In this document: positions 17,417 through 26,347 of the stretch, piece after piece | Position numbering within the stretch: position 1 is the first letter of the stretch | Layout: each line of letters starts with the position of its first letter | Assembly (NCBI GenBank): GCA_052161885.1 | Contig: CP197396.1 | Span: forward strand, 3,286,001 to 3,350,000 | Direction of reading: 5' to 3' | Length of the DNA: 64,000 nucleotides | Source of the DNA: QKTW01 sp052161885 | GTDB lineage: Bacteria > Bacteroidota > Bacteroidia > Chitinophagales > Chitinophagaceae | The notes under the pieces: generated by a model | The model's database searches: none | Told to the model about the DNA's origin: nothing | The model's input: the letters and a program-made list of their open reading frames with translations, nothing else | Translations under genes and position numbers: made by a program

Positions 17417-19261
17417 CTATTGAGATGTAAGGTGCAGCACCGGCAATGCCGTAGTGTCTGTAAGCGTATGCAGGAAGGCAATGATGTCTTTCACCTCGCT
17501 TTTACTGAGGTGTAGTTTCTCGGCAGGTAATGTCTGTGTTTCAAGCTGAATGCCCAGGCCGGCACCACCGCCTTTATTGTAGAACTCAATCACTTCTTCC
17601 AGTGTACGGTATACGCCGTTATGCATATAGGGGGCTGTAATTGCGATGTTGCGCACCGTTGGTGTTTTAAATGCATATTTATGCAGCGGCACTTTTGTAA
17701 AACGGAATTTACCCTCGTCTGCATCCAGCCTTGGGTGTACTCCAGCAGTAGCGGGCACCACTAGTATTTCAGATTCTGATTCATCGTACCGCGGCGGTAC
17801 AAGACCGTTGAACATAGGAGCATAGTGACAGGTGCCGCATTTGGCCTTGCCCATAAAAAGGTTAAAACCATTTTTCTCAGCAACTGTATAGTCATTTGTT
17901 TCGCGGCGCATATACCGGTCGAAACGGCTGTTAAAACTTACCAGCGAACGCACGTAACAGGAGATGGCATTCGCAATTGTATAAGCACTAACATTTGTCA
18001 CATCACCTGCATATGCTTTTTGAAATAGCACCGCGTAGACAGTATCTGCTTTCAGCTTTGGTACAGCATCATTCAGCGAACCATTCATTTCATCTGAATT
18101 ATGCACAACTTCGCTCAGCTGGTTTTCAAGCTTATCGGTGCGCGAATCATAAAACTGCCGCGTCTGGAAAACAACATTCCAGAGTGTCGGTGTATTACGT
18201 AGCAATGTACGTTTATTATCTATGGACATTGGCTTAGGAAGCCCGTCTGTAAAAGCTTTTGCAGGATTGTGACAAGAGGCGCAGCTTCGTTCGTTGTTGC
18301 CGGAGAGCCGCGGATCGTAGAAGAGCTTTTTTCCCAGTGCAATCCGGTCCGGGGTGAGCCTGTAGCGGTCGTTGGGCGAGAAAAAATCTATATTAAAAAT
18401 ATCTGCCGCAAAAAGATTCTTTGCTTCAATATTTAACGGCATACGTTCCCCTTTTCTGAAATAACCAAGCCGGCCGGCACACGTCGTAAGCCAGTCGGAA
18501 AGCGGGTTCAGATATTCCCGGATAAATGTAAGCCTGTCAAATGTGTTGAAATCTGTATGCTGCTTTGTATACTGTATTGCCTGCATAAAAATCCCATTTC
18601 CTTTTTTATACAATAAGGGATCGAGCGCGTTGATTTCTTCTTTGTACATATCCGTCACATACTTCATAGATGCAAGTGACGTCTGCGTTTCCGGTATAGC
18701 ATGGAGGGAAGAGGGAACGTCAAATCCCGTTATGCCCAGTGCAATAATGCGATACACACCATAGCGCAGGCCTTCCCATATTGCGATGTTGCTGAGCTGG
18801 TATTTACGATCTGGGTTATTGCGCAGATTCAGCACCAATGTCTTCATCGTCTGTATCTCTGTTGCTACAACCTTGTAATCCGGAGCACGCACTCCATACA
18901 GCATATCCTCCAAAACCTGCAGCCCATGTGGCTTTACAGTATCCGAAGGACTATCTTCCTCTACAAGCATAAGATCCGGACCATTCAATGAGCGCGAGCG
19001 GAATGTTTCCGCTTCTGAAACAAGAAATTCAGCTTTTTTGTATGCAATTCTTGCATGGAGAAGATGCCTTTTTATTTCAGGCAAAGGCTTTCGCTGCTGA
19101 ACAGATTTCGCAAATAGTTCAAGCTTTCCAGCAAGACTGTCCAGTTGCATATCATAATAGCTCCATACTTTTTCTTCCGTATGGGCACCACGATTCACAA
19201 ATGAAAAACAACACCAGGCAACAGCAGCAACACCTGCAATCAAAAGGATATACGGCCGCAT
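17417..19261 (-). CDS. Di-haem cytochrome c peroxidase with long N-terminal domain
   Basis: The protein has 614 residues from ATG 19261; the frame also opens at a TTG three codons earlier. A membrane anchor or signal (MRPYILLIAGVAAVAWCC) is followed by a helical N-terminal domain of about 250 residues. Then comes a MauG/CcpA-type module: haem motif CASCH near residue 326, RNTPTLWNVVF, and second haem motif CGTCH near 474. The closing FKTPTVRNIAITAPYMHNGVY is also typical. These periplasmic enzymes reduce hydrogen peroxide or oxidise partner molecules. The N-terminal helical part is extra compared with the standard ~340-residue enzyme. Confidence 0.85.
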   Translation of the reverse strand: MRPYILLIAGVAAVAWCCFSFVNRGAHTEEKVWSYYDMQLDSLAGKLELFAKSVQQRKPLPEIKRHLLHARIAYKKAEFLVSEAETFRSRSLNGPDLMLVEEDSPSDTVKPHGLQVLEDMLYGVRAPDYKVVATEIQTMKTLVLNLRNNPDRKYQLSNIAIWEGLRYGVYRIIALGITGFDVPSSLHAIPETQTSLASMKYVTDMYKEEINALDPLLYKKGNGIFMQAIQYTKQHTDFNTFDRLTFIREYLNPLSDWLTTCAGRLGYFRKGERMPLNIEAKNLFAADIFNIDFFSPNDRYRLTPDRIALGKKLFYDPRLSGNNERSCASCHNPAKAFTDGLPKPMSIDNKRTLLRNTPTLWNVVFQTRQFYDSRTDKLENQLSEVVHNSDEMNGSLNDAVPKLKADTVYAVLFQKAYAGDVTNVSAYTIANAISCYVRSLVSFNSRFDRYMRRETNDYTVAEKNGFNLFMGKAKCGTCHYAPMFNGLVPPRYDESESEILVVPATAGVHPRLDADEGKFRFTKVPLHKYAFKTPTVRNIAITAPYMHNGVYRTLEEVIEFYNKGGGAGLGIQLETQTLPAEKLHLSKSEVKDIIAFLHTLTDTTALPVLHLTSQ

Positions 19262-19417
19262 CAGCAACAATTTTAAGGGTGCGAACTAACATGATTCCTG
19301 CAATATATCCGCGTGTTAACGGAGAATTAATAATTGCTTAAAAGATAGCTCCATCCTTGTTAATGCAGGCATAACATATCCCGGATACTTTCGCAGCTTA
19401 TTCCAATCACATACTGT

Positions 19418-21814
19418 ATGAAAAGAAACTTTTTACCCATTGTATTGCTTCTGCTGACGCAATGCCTGGCACAGCTGAGCTATGGGCAAAACACCCAGCT
19501 CATGAATTATGGTGCTACCTGGAAGTACTATGACCTTGGTACTAATCCGGGCAGTAACTGGACCGGCAGCTCTTTTAACGATTCCACATGGCAGTCCGGT
19601 GCGGGCTTTCTTGGCTACGGAGACCCCTGGATTGTGACCTGCCTGCATTCCGGCTGCTCTGCATCTGCACAGTGCACGCCTACCTGCGGCACTAAATTTA
19701 TTACTACATGGTTCCGCAAAACGCTGAACATAACAAACGTTTCTGCATTTGACTCTGTACGCTTCAATGCAAAACGCGATGATGGTATCATTGTATACGT
19801 AAATGGTACAGAAGTATGGCGTGATAACATGCCGGCTACTACTGTTTATGATACTACATGGTCCAGTACAACCATCGACGGTGTTGCTGAAACAACTGCA
19901 GTTACCAAAGTATTGCCTATTTCCTATTTTGTAAACGGCAACAACACTATTGCCGTAGAACTACACCAGCGCGGCCCTACCAGCTCGGATATTACATGGG
20001 ACATGGAAGCCATAGGCATCCACAACATCCCGGTACCGGTATCACTCACCCGTGGCCCTTACCTGCAGGTAGGCGGTCAGACGGCAGTGAACGTTCGCTG
20101 GAGAACAAATCTGTTATCAAAATCAAGAGTGGAAGTTGGTACTGTATTGGGCACTTATCCTACAGTAGTAAATGATTCTGTAAAAACTACAGAGCATGAA
20201 ATCCGCGTTACCGGCCTTACTCCGGATACAAAATATTACTATCGTTTTGGTACAGATACTTCTTATCTGCAGGGCGACAGCAGCAATTTCTTTGTAACAG
20301 CCCCTGCCGATACTGCTACTCGCAAAATCACCATTGCTGCATTTGGCGATTGTGGCCGTAACGATAATAACTTTCAGTCGGGCACCCTGAGTGCATACCA
20401 GAATTATCTTTCTTCTATAGGCAGAAAAACATCAGATGTATTTCTGTTACTTGGCGACAACGCCTACAACGCCGGTCTTGATGCAGAGTTCCAGTCGAAC
20501 TTCTTTAACGTTTACAGCAGCAACATCCTGAAAAATCATATGCTGTTCCCTTCTCCGGGCAACCATGACTATGCCAATGATGCAGGCCGCCAGGCAGATC
20601 ACAACGTGCCTTACTACAGCATTTTCAGTATGCCTTCAAATGGTGAAAGCGGTGGTGTGGCATCAACCAAAAAAGGATATTATTCTTTTAACTGGGGCAA
20701 TATCCACTTCCTGTCGCTTGATTCTTATGGTGAAGAAAACTCCGGAACAACACGCATGTACGATACACTCGGAGAGCAGGTGCTCTGGATTAAAAATGAC
20801 CTCGCTGCAAACACAAAAAAATGGGTAATTGCTTACTGGCATCATCCGCCATATACAATGGGCAGCCACAACTCCGATAACGAAACGGAACTGGTTAACA
20901 TCCGCCAGAACTTCATCCGTATACTGGAACGTTATGGTGTAGATCTTATCATATGCGGTCACAGCCACGACTACGAGCGTTCTTACCTGCTGAAAGGATA
21001 TTATGGCAACGAAGCATCTTTCAATATAACTGCACATACAGCCGATTCTTCAAGCGGTAAATATAATGGCTCTGTAAACTCTTGTCCTTACACCACTCCG
21101 TCAGGGAAAGTAAATCATGGTACCGTATATGTAGTAGCGGGTTCTGCAGGTGCAGACGGTGGCGTACAGGCTGGTTATCCGCACAATGCCCTCCCGTTCT
21201 CACAGGACGATGGCGGCATGCTCTATCTTGAGGTAGAAAAGAATCGCCTGGATGCCAAATTCATCCGCCGTGATAACGTCATCGCAGATCAGTTTACCAT
21301 CATGAAAGACGTTAACCGTAAAGACACCATTACCGTTATACAGAATCAACCGGTATCAGTAGCCGCAAGCTGGCTTGGTGCATATGCCTGGAACAATAAT
21401 ACCAACACACGCAGCATTACTGTAACGCCGGCAACAGATACGGTTCTTACAGTAAAAGACAGCACGGGCAATACCTGCCTCACAGATAACTTTGTAATAC
21501 ATGTAATCCCGGACACGACCGGCAACTCGCATACATCTGCAGGCAATACCAAAGCTTCACTGGATGGTGCAGGTATCCACCCCGTTCCGGCAAACAATGT
21601 ACTGCAACTGGAATACGATGCAACTGTCGCGGCTGAATACAGTTACCGTATCTACGATATCCAGGGCCGCCAGCTGCTCTCCGGCAGCAAAATATCCGGC
21701 ACCGGCAGACAGCAAATAAATATTGATGTACGCAGCCTGCCGGTACAGCAAGTGTTATTGCTGAAGGTAACTGCTGAAGGAAAAGAAAAAGTATTCCGTT
21801 TTACAAGGCAATAA
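19418..21814 (+). CDS. Secreted purple-acid-phosphatase-like metallophosphoesterase, T9SS substrate
   Basis: The protein has 798 residues. After a signal peptide (ending LSYGQ) comes a jelly-roll-like domain (about 25-205, with WFRKTLNI and DDGIIVYVNGTEVWRDNMP). A fibronectin-like PAP N-domain follows (SLTRGPYLQVG to YYYRFGT). The metallophosphoesterase core has all metal motifs: FGDCGRN near 310, LLGDNAYN near 346, PGNHDYA near 381, WHHPPYT, and CGHSHDYERS near 513. The C-terminal 80 residues form a T9SS sorting domain with HPVPANN. It should act as an extracellular phosphoesterase, for example in phosphate scavenging. Confidence 0.88.
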   Translation: MKRNFLPIVLLLLTQCLAQLSYGQNTQLMNYGATWKYYDLGTNPGSNWTGSSFNDSTWQSGAGFLGYGDPWIVTCLHSGCSASAQCTPTCGTKFITTWFRKTLNITNVSAFDSVRFNAKRDDGIIVYVNGTEVWRDNMPATTVYDTTWSSTTIDGVAETTAVTKVLPISYFVNGNNTIAVELHQRGPTSSDITWDMEAIGIHNIPVPVSLTRGPYLQVGGQTAVNVRWRTNLLSKSRVEVGTVLGTYPTVVNDSVKTTEHEIRVTGLTPDTKYYYRFGTDTSYLQGDSSNFFVTAPADTATRKITIAAFGDCGRNDNNFQSGTLSAYQNYLSSIGRKTSDVFLLLGDNAYNAGLDAEFQSNFFNVYSSNILKNHMLFPSPGNHDYANDAGRQADHNVPYYSIFSMPSNGESGGVASTKKGYYSFNWGNIHFLSLDSYGEENSGTTRMYDTLGEQVLWIKNDLAANTKKWVIAYWHHPPYTMGSHNSDNETELVNIRQNFIRILERYGVDLIICGHSHDYERSYLLKGYYGNEASFNITAHTADSSSGKYNGSVNSCPYTTPSGKVNHGTVYVVAGSAGADGGVQAGYPHNALPFSQDDGGMLYLEVEKNRLDAKFIRRDNVIADQFTIMKDVNRKDTITVIQNQPVSVAASWLGAYAWNNNTNTRSITVTPATDTVLTVKDSTGNTCLTDNFVIHVIPDTTGNSHTSAGNTKASLDGAGIHPVPANNVLQLEYDATVAAEYSYRIYDIQGRQLLSGSKISGTGRQQINIDVRSLPVQQVLLLKVTAEGKEKVFRFTRQ

Positions 21815-21840
21815 GTATTAAGAAATCAAATATTAAAGAT

Positions 21841-21874
21841 AGCGGCGCAGCTCATGTAAGTTGCGCCGCTTTTA
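21841..21874 (+). terminator. Terminator of the phosphoesterase gene
   Basis: AGCGGCGCA and TGCGCCGCT form a 9-bp perfect stem with a 12-nt loop, followed by TTTTA. Confidence 0.8.
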
Positions 21875-21888
21875 TTAAACAAAACAAT

Positions 21889-22125
21889 TTGGAACAACAG
21901 TTTTGGTTACCGATTCATTACAGGGGACAGGATGTGGAGTTACCTATGCGCCTGTCAATTTCCGGGTACATATACCGGTTTATCATTTCACTGCCGGATG
22001 CCGAACTTACAGTGGAGCGCGATGAAGAAGGAAACCTGCGCCTGCTTGCAGATCAGGCAGCGGCAACAACTGTTGACAAAGCCTTGACAGAAGCCATTAT
22101 CAACAGTTTAAAACAACTTTTATAG
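21889..22125 (+). CDS. Small conserved hypothetical protein (78 aa)
   Basis: The 78-residue protein starts at TTG 21889. It has a beta-rich N-terminus (LPIHYRGQDVELPMRL, YIYRFIISLPD) and a C-terminal helix (VDKALTEAIINSLKQLL). It resembles the 78-residue product at 31867-32103 in length and layout: an IHYxGxxV start, a Y-rich beta strand and a helix at the end. Function unknown. It begins 14 bases after a terminator. Confidence 0.6.
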   Translation: MEQQFWLPIHYRGQDVELPMRLSISGYIYRFIISLPDAELTVERDEEGNLRLLADQAAATTVDKALTEAIINSLKQLL

Positions 22126-22446
22126 GTATTTAAAACAGCTTACAAAGCGTATTATTACGGTCTTCTGCAACCGTTAATATCGGCTAAAAAATCCGTTTTC
22201 TTTGGTGGGGTAATTTATAAAAGCGGGGCATCTTTGCATCAGATTTTGCATCTGTTCCCAGATATAAAATCAGTTCCATTTTTGAAACGAAAAGCACGAC
22301 ACCCCTTATTTAAGAAACGAAAGTAGAAGAGATTTTTTATCCCTCTGAAATGAAAGCGGCATCATGGTGGTTGCCGCTTTTTTTCATTTAAATAAGTTAC
22401 ATCAGGCTGGCATCTCTTGCAACCTTAAATAGTTGATCCGGAAAAG
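22126..22446. other. Intergenic region with an orphan terminator
   Basis: These 321 bp carry no protein gene that I can support. A hairpin with a T7 tail at 22353-22384 points to a transcript on the plus strand that ends here. It could be the end of the 78-aa gene's messenger or a small RNA starting near 22220. Confidence 0.4.
22353..22384 (+). terminator. Orphan terminator
   Basis: AAAGCGGCA and TGCCGCTTT form a 9-bp stem with a 10-nt loop, followed by a run of T through 22384. The nearest upstream plus-strand stop is 228 bases away. Confidence 0.75.
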
Positions 22447-23040
22447 TTAAGATTTCTGCTCGTGATTCGTTAGAGCCCGTTCTAAATTCCTGTCCGGGAT
22501 AAACCATATTGCAGCAACGATAAAGAGCAAGGCACATGATATACCAGTGTGTACATATGCAAATGGAATGGCAGCGCCACAGAGCAGAATAGAAATAATA
22601 CCTTTCTTTTTCACGCCTTCAAAGGCCTGCTCAAGCTCCGGGTGCCGTACATTACTCTTCTGAATAATAACCTGGAGGATCGTATATGCAATGCCGCACA
22701 GCATTAATACAACGGCATAGGCAATAACCGGATTTGTGGCAAAATGTGTTTCACCCATCCAGTTGGTAGCTACCGGCACCATAGACAGCCAGAACAGGAG
22801 ATGCAGATTGGCCCAGATAATACCCGAGGTTACATATCTTACTGTATGCAGCAGGTGATGGTGATTTCCCCAGTATATACCCACAAAAGCGAAACTCAGT
22901 ACATAGCTCAAAATCACCGGCAGCAAAGGTTCCAGCGACATCCAGTCTGCACTGTGCGGTACTTTTATCTCCAGCACCATAATCGTAATAATGATCGCTA
23001 TCACACCGTCGCTGAATGCTTCCAGACGCGTTTTGTTCAT
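22447..23040 (-). CDS. TMEM175/DUF1211 family potassium channel protein
   Basis: This 197-residue membrane protein has five to six hydrophobic segments. The N-terminal signature RLEAFSDGVIAIIITIMVLE contains the F-S-D triad that forms the pore helix end in bacterial TMEM175 channels. YWGNHHHLLHTV and FWLSMVPVATNWMG are also family-typical. Bacterial members have one repeat and assemble as tetramers that conduct K+. It is divergent from nrtR. Confidence 0.88.
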   Translation of the reverse strand: MNKTRLEAFSDGVIAIIITIMVLEIKVPHSADWMSLEPLLPVILSYVLSFAFVGIYWGNHHHLLHTVRYVTSGIIWANLHLLFWLSMVPVATNWMGETHFATNPVIAYAVVLMLCGIAYTILQVIIQKSNVRHPELEQAFEGVKKKGIISILLCGAAIPFAYVHTGISCALLFIVAAIWFIPDRNLERALTNHEQKS

Positions 23041-23155
23041 AGAATATGCTTTAATCCCTTAAATATAAAAATAACAGCCATTTACCGGAGATAAAATCTC
23101 ATCTGCAAACTCATTCTTTTAAATGATCGTATCAATCCTTTATTTTGCACACATC

Positions 23156-23848
23156 ATGCATGATACCGGTTCCAGGATAAAAGTAGCAGTTGATGCCATC
23201 GTTTTCGGATATTCCAAGAGCGAAGGTGTAGCTGTATTGCTGATACAAAGAAAATATCCGCCTTTTAAGAACGACTGGGCCATTCCGGGTGGTTTTGTGC
23301 TCGAAGAAGAGTCGCTTGAAGCAGCTGTGCATCGCGAGCTGCAGGAAGAAACAGGTATTGAAGTAAACTACCTCGAACAGCTGTATACCTTTGGCGATCC
23401 GCAGCGCGACCCGAGGCAACGCATTATTTCTGTGGCTTACTTTGCACTCGTAAAATCGGGCGCATTTCAAAAACTGAAAGCGAGCACTGATGCCGAAAAT
23501 GCACAGTGGTTCAATATAAAAGAACTGCCGGAGCTTGCTTTTGATCATCACAAGATCATTGCAATGGCAATAGACCGTCTCCGGTCTAAAATACGGTATC
23601 AGCCTATCGGCTTTGAGCTGCTGGATAAAAAATTCCCTTTCAGCGACCTGGAAAAACTCTACACAACGATCCTCGACCGTGAAATAGACCGCCGCAATTT
23701 CTCCAAGAAAATTATGGCGCTTGATATTCTGGAAGATACCGGTGAATACGGCAAAACAGAAGGAGCCGGTCGCCCGGCAAAATTATTCCGCTTCAACAAA
23801 AAACGCTACCAGCAGTTATTACAGGAAGGTATCAGCTTTGAGGTATAA
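23156..23848 (+). CDS. nrtR: NrtR-type Nudix-related transcriptional regulator
   Basis: The protein has 230 residues from ATG 23156; an earlier ATG at 23123 adds 11 unlikely residues. An N-terminal Nudix domain (about 10-140, box GGFVLEEESLEAAVHREL followed by QEETG) is joined to a C-terminal winged-helix domain (FPFSDLEKLYTTILDREID, NFSKKIMALDIL, GRPAKLFRFN). This is the architecture of NrtR, which represses NAD synthesis genes and responds to ADP-ribose or related metabolites. The Nudix box looks intact, so residual hydrolase activity is possible. In Bacteroidota the same architecture also includes the arabinose regulator AraR, but the next genes make NAD, which favours NrtR. Confidence 0.88.
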   Translation: MHDTGSRIKVAVDAIVFGYSKSEGVAVLLIQRKYPPFKNDWAIPGGFVLEEESLEAAVHRELQEETGIEVNYLEQLYTFGDPQRDPRQRIISVAYFALVKSGAFQKLKASTDAENAQWFNIKELPELAFDHHKIIAMAIDRLRSKIRYQPIGFELLDKKFPFSDLEKLYTTILDREIDRRNFSKKIMALDILEDTGEYGKTEGAGRPAKLFRFNKKRYQQLLQEGISFEV

Positions 23849-23874
23849 ACCTGGATTTGACGCATTTGAAAAAT

Positions 23875-23899
23875 ATTTTGTGTAAAAATTACACAAAAT
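23875..23899. promoter_or_regulatory. Palindromic operator 1 (probable NrtR site)
   Basis: ATTTTGTGTAA and its exact reverse complement TTACACAAAAT flank a 3-nt AAA spacer. The site is 49 bases upstream of the nadM start and overlaps the -33 region of the predicted promoter. Confidence 0.75.
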
Positions 23900-23930
23900 T
23901 TGGACATTTCGTTTACCCGGCATACATTTG
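23899..23930 (+). promoter_or_regulatory. Promoter of the nadM-nadV-PARG-NADAR-kptA unit
   Basis: TTTG at 23899-23902 and TACATTTG at 23923-23930 are 20 bases apart, an excellent Bacteroidota promoter match. The -33 element touches operator 1 and the -7 element overlaps operator 2, so a repressor bound at either site would block polymerase. Confidence 0.7.
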
Positions 23931-23949
23931 TGTATAAATTACGCAAAAT
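23926..23949. promoter_or_regulatory. Palindromic operator 2 (probable NrtR site)
   Basis: TTTGTGTAT-AAA-TTACGCAAA at 23927-23947 repeats operator 1 with two changes, displaced by exactly 50 bp. It covers the -7 element and reaches the ATG of nadM at 23948. Confidence 0.7.
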
Positions 23950-24838
23950 GAAAACAACAGGCGTCATCATAGCAAGGTTTCAGACACCATATCTGCACGA
24001 AGGACATACTTACCTGCTGGATGAAATACGCAACAGGCATAACAAAGTAATAGTAGTACTGGGCGTATCCCCTGTAAAAGGCAGCAGGAAAAACCCATTA
24101 GATTTTTATACGCGTGAGCGCATGCTGAAGCAATATGCACCACAACTGGTTATACTTCCATTAAACGATAACTCAAGCGATGAAGTATGGAGCAGAAACC
24201 TGGATAAATTACTCCACGACACTTTTCCACAGGAAACATTTATTCTGTATGGCAGCCGCAATTGCTTCATACCATATTACCATGGCAACAACCGGGTAGC
24301 CGAGCTGCCGGAGCTGGGCAACCATTCCTCCACAGCGGTACGTGACGATAATGCCGATAAAGTACTGGACACCGTAGATTTCAGGCAGGGAATTAATTAC
24401 GCTTATCACAACATTTATCCTAAAGTATATGCTACAGTAGACATTGCCGTACTACGGAATAATAACACAGAAGTATTGCTGGGTCGCAAGCATCAGTCGC
24501 AGCTATGGCGTTTCCCCGGCGGTTTTTCCGATCCGGAAGATGACAACTTTGAAGCAGCAGCAGCCCGGGAGCTGAAAGAAGAATGCGGGGACATTGAAAC
24601 CGGCAGTATGCAGTACATCGGTTCCTTTAAGATAGACGACTGGCGCTATCGGGGTGAAACGGACAAGATCATTACTACATTTTTCAAAACCGCTTTTATC
24701 TCCGGCACGCCACAGGGCATGGACGATATCGCCGCTGTAGCATGGTTCCCGGTAACACAGCTGGAAACAATGATGAGCGAAGGAAAAATGGCAAAAGAAC
24801 ATTTACCGTTGGTACAGCAACTGGTTCAATCTTTGTGA
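23948..24838 (+). CDS. nadM: Bifunctional NMN adenylyltransferase / Nudix hydrolase (NadM-Nudix)
   Basis: The protein has 296 residues from ATG 23948, which follows operator 2. The N-terminal domain (1-165) is a nucleotidyltransferase: VIIARFQTPYLHEGHTYLL with the HxGH motif near residue 15, and HSSTAVR matching the ISSTxxR motif. It should join NMN and ATP to give NAD. The C-terminal half (about 170-296) is a Nudix domain: RFPGGFSDPEDDNFEAAAAR followed by ELKEECG, with a one-residue insertion in the box. Such fusions are known to combine NAD synthesis with ADP-ribose hydrolysis. The leader of its mRNA would be only about 11 bases. Confidence 0.9.
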   Translation: MKTTGVIIARFQTPYLHEGHTYLLDEIRNRHNKVIVVLGVSPVKGSRKNPLDFYTRERMLKQYAPQLVILPLNDNSSDEVWSRNLDKLLHDTFPQETFILYGSRNCFIPYYHGNNRVAELPELGNHSSTAVRDDNADKVLDTVDFRQGINYAYHNIYPKVYATVDIAVLRNNNTEVLLGRKHQSQLWRFPGGFSDPEDDNFEAAAARELKEECGDIETGSMQYIGSFKIDDWRYRGETDKIITTFFKTAFISGTPQGMDDIAAVAWFPVTQLETMMSEGKMAKEHLPLVQQLVQSL

Positions 24839-24852
24839 TAGAGAAGAAGAAA

Positions 24853-24863
24853 GTAAAAATTAC
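24853..24863. promoter_or_regulatory. Third copy of the operator core between nadM and nadV
   Basis: The 11-mer GTAAAAATTAC is identical to the centre of operator 1 (23882-23892). The outer arm bases do not match, so this would be a weak site at best. Confidence 0.3.
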
Positions 24864-24880
24864 CCTTAAAAAAACATTTT

Positions 24881-26347
24881 ATGCAAACCGCTGAAAATAT
24901 AATACTGCTCGCAGACGCTTATAAATATTCCCATCATAAGCTCTATTACCCGGGCACGTCTAAAATATATTCTTATCTCGAAAGCCGTGGCGGGCTGTTT
25001 GACCATACCATATTCTTCGGGCTGCAGTACTTCCTGGAGCACTATCTCGAGGGCATTGTTATCACCAAAGAAAAGATAGATGAAGCTGAGGCAATGATGA
25101 ATGAAGTATTTGGCCGTACAGATGTATTTGACCGTAAAAAATTTGAGTACATACTGGAGCACCACGATGGTAAGTTGCCCGTACGCATCAAAGCAGTGCC
25201 AGAGGGGGCAGTAGTGCCGGTAAGCAATGTACTGCTCACTATGGAAAACACCGACCCTGAATGCTTCTGGCTCACCAATTTCCTGGAAACACTGCTGATG
25301 CAGATCTGGTATCCATGCACAGTGGCCAGTCTTTCTGCACAGGTACACAGTATCGTCACACATTACTTTAAAGAAACTGCTTCTGAAACCGCACAGGATA
25401 ACATTTCAAATGTGCTGAATGACTTCGGTTTCCGTGGTGTAAGCTCTGTGGAAAGCGCTGGACTCGGCGCAGCTGCACACCTGCTCAGCTTTAACGGCAG
25501 CGATACCGTAATGGGCAGCGTACTGGCCAAACGATATTATCACGCAGAAAAAGCATATGGCTTGTCTGTACCGGCTACAGAACATTCTATCTGCACTTTG
25601 CTGGGAGAAGAGGGTGAAGAAGAAACATTCCGGCATGTACTTAAGACCTTTCCCACTGGTGTCATTTCCTGTGTATCTGATTCTTACAACATCTTCAGGG
25701 CATGCAGCGAATACTGGGGCGAAGATCTGAAAGAAATGATCTTAAACAGGGACGGCGTACTCGTCATACGCCCGGACAGTGGCGACCCGGTATTTACACT
25801 GCTGAGAGTCTTTGACATACTGATGCATAAGTTCGGCTTTACATTCAATGAAAAAGGCTTCAAAGTATTGCCGCCGCAGGTGCGCGTGCTGCAGGGCGAC
25901 GGCATCAATCTCAACAGCATCCGTGCTATCTATGGAGCACTGGAGGTAAACGGCATCAGTGCAGAAAACCTGTTGCTCGGCATGGGTGGAGCATTACTGC
26001 AGAAAGTAGACCGCGACACGCAGAAGTTTGCCTTTAAATGTTCTTATGCAGAAGTAAACGGCAAAGCGACAGATGTACAGAAGCACCCGTTGGAAATAGA
26101 CGATCACGGCAATCTGGTAAGATCTTTTAAAACATCTAAAGCGGGGCGCCTGAAACTGATCAACACAGCAGACGGCTACAAAACAGTGCGCGAGGGAGAA
26201 ATGGAAACATATGAAGACCAGTTGGTCACCGTATTTGAAAACGGGCAGATAATGAAAAAATATGATTTTGAAACCATCAGGCAGCAGGTAGCGGGCAGCC
26301 GGCTATTACTGACAACTGAACCAACAGAAAACAATGAAACCACTTAA
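24881..26347 (+). CDS. nadV: Nicotinamide phosphoribosyltransferase NadV (NAMPT)
   Basis: NadV joins nicotinamide and PRPP to give NMN, the substrate of NadM. The 488-residue product has the length of the NAMPT family. Signatures are ILLADAYKYSHHKLYYPGT at the N-terminus, YLESRGG, and FGLQYFLEHYL. It also has DFGFRGVSSVESAGLGAAAH (active-site Asp/Arg strip), VPATEHSICTLLG, VIRPDSGDPVFTLL and LLGMGGALLQKVDRDTQKFA. It starts 42 bases after nadM and overlaps the next gene by 14 bases, so translation is probably coupled. Confidence 0.95.
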   Translation: MQTAENIILLADAYKYSHHKLYYPGTSKIYSYLESRGGLFDHTIFFGLQYFLEHYLEGIVITKEKIDEAEAMMNEVFGRTDVFDRKKFEYILEHHDGKLPVRIKAVPEGAVVPVSNVLLTMENTDPECFWLTNFLETLLMQIWYPCTVASLSAQVHSIVTHYFKETASETAQDNISNVLNDFGFRGVSSVESAGLGAAAHLLSFNGSDTVMGSVLAKRYYHAEKAYGLSVPATEHSICTLLGEEGEEETFRHVLKTFPTGVISCVSDSYNIFRACSEYWGEDLKEMILNRDGVLVIRPDSGDPVFTLLRVFDILMHKFGFTFNEKGFKVLPPQVRVLQGDGINLNSIRAIYGALEVNGISAENLLLGMGGALLQKVDRDTQKFAFKCSYAEVNGKATDVQKHPLEIDDHGNLVRSFKTSKAGRLKLINTADGYKTVREGEMETYEDQLVTVFENGQIMKKYDFETIRQQVAGSRLLLTTEPTENNETT

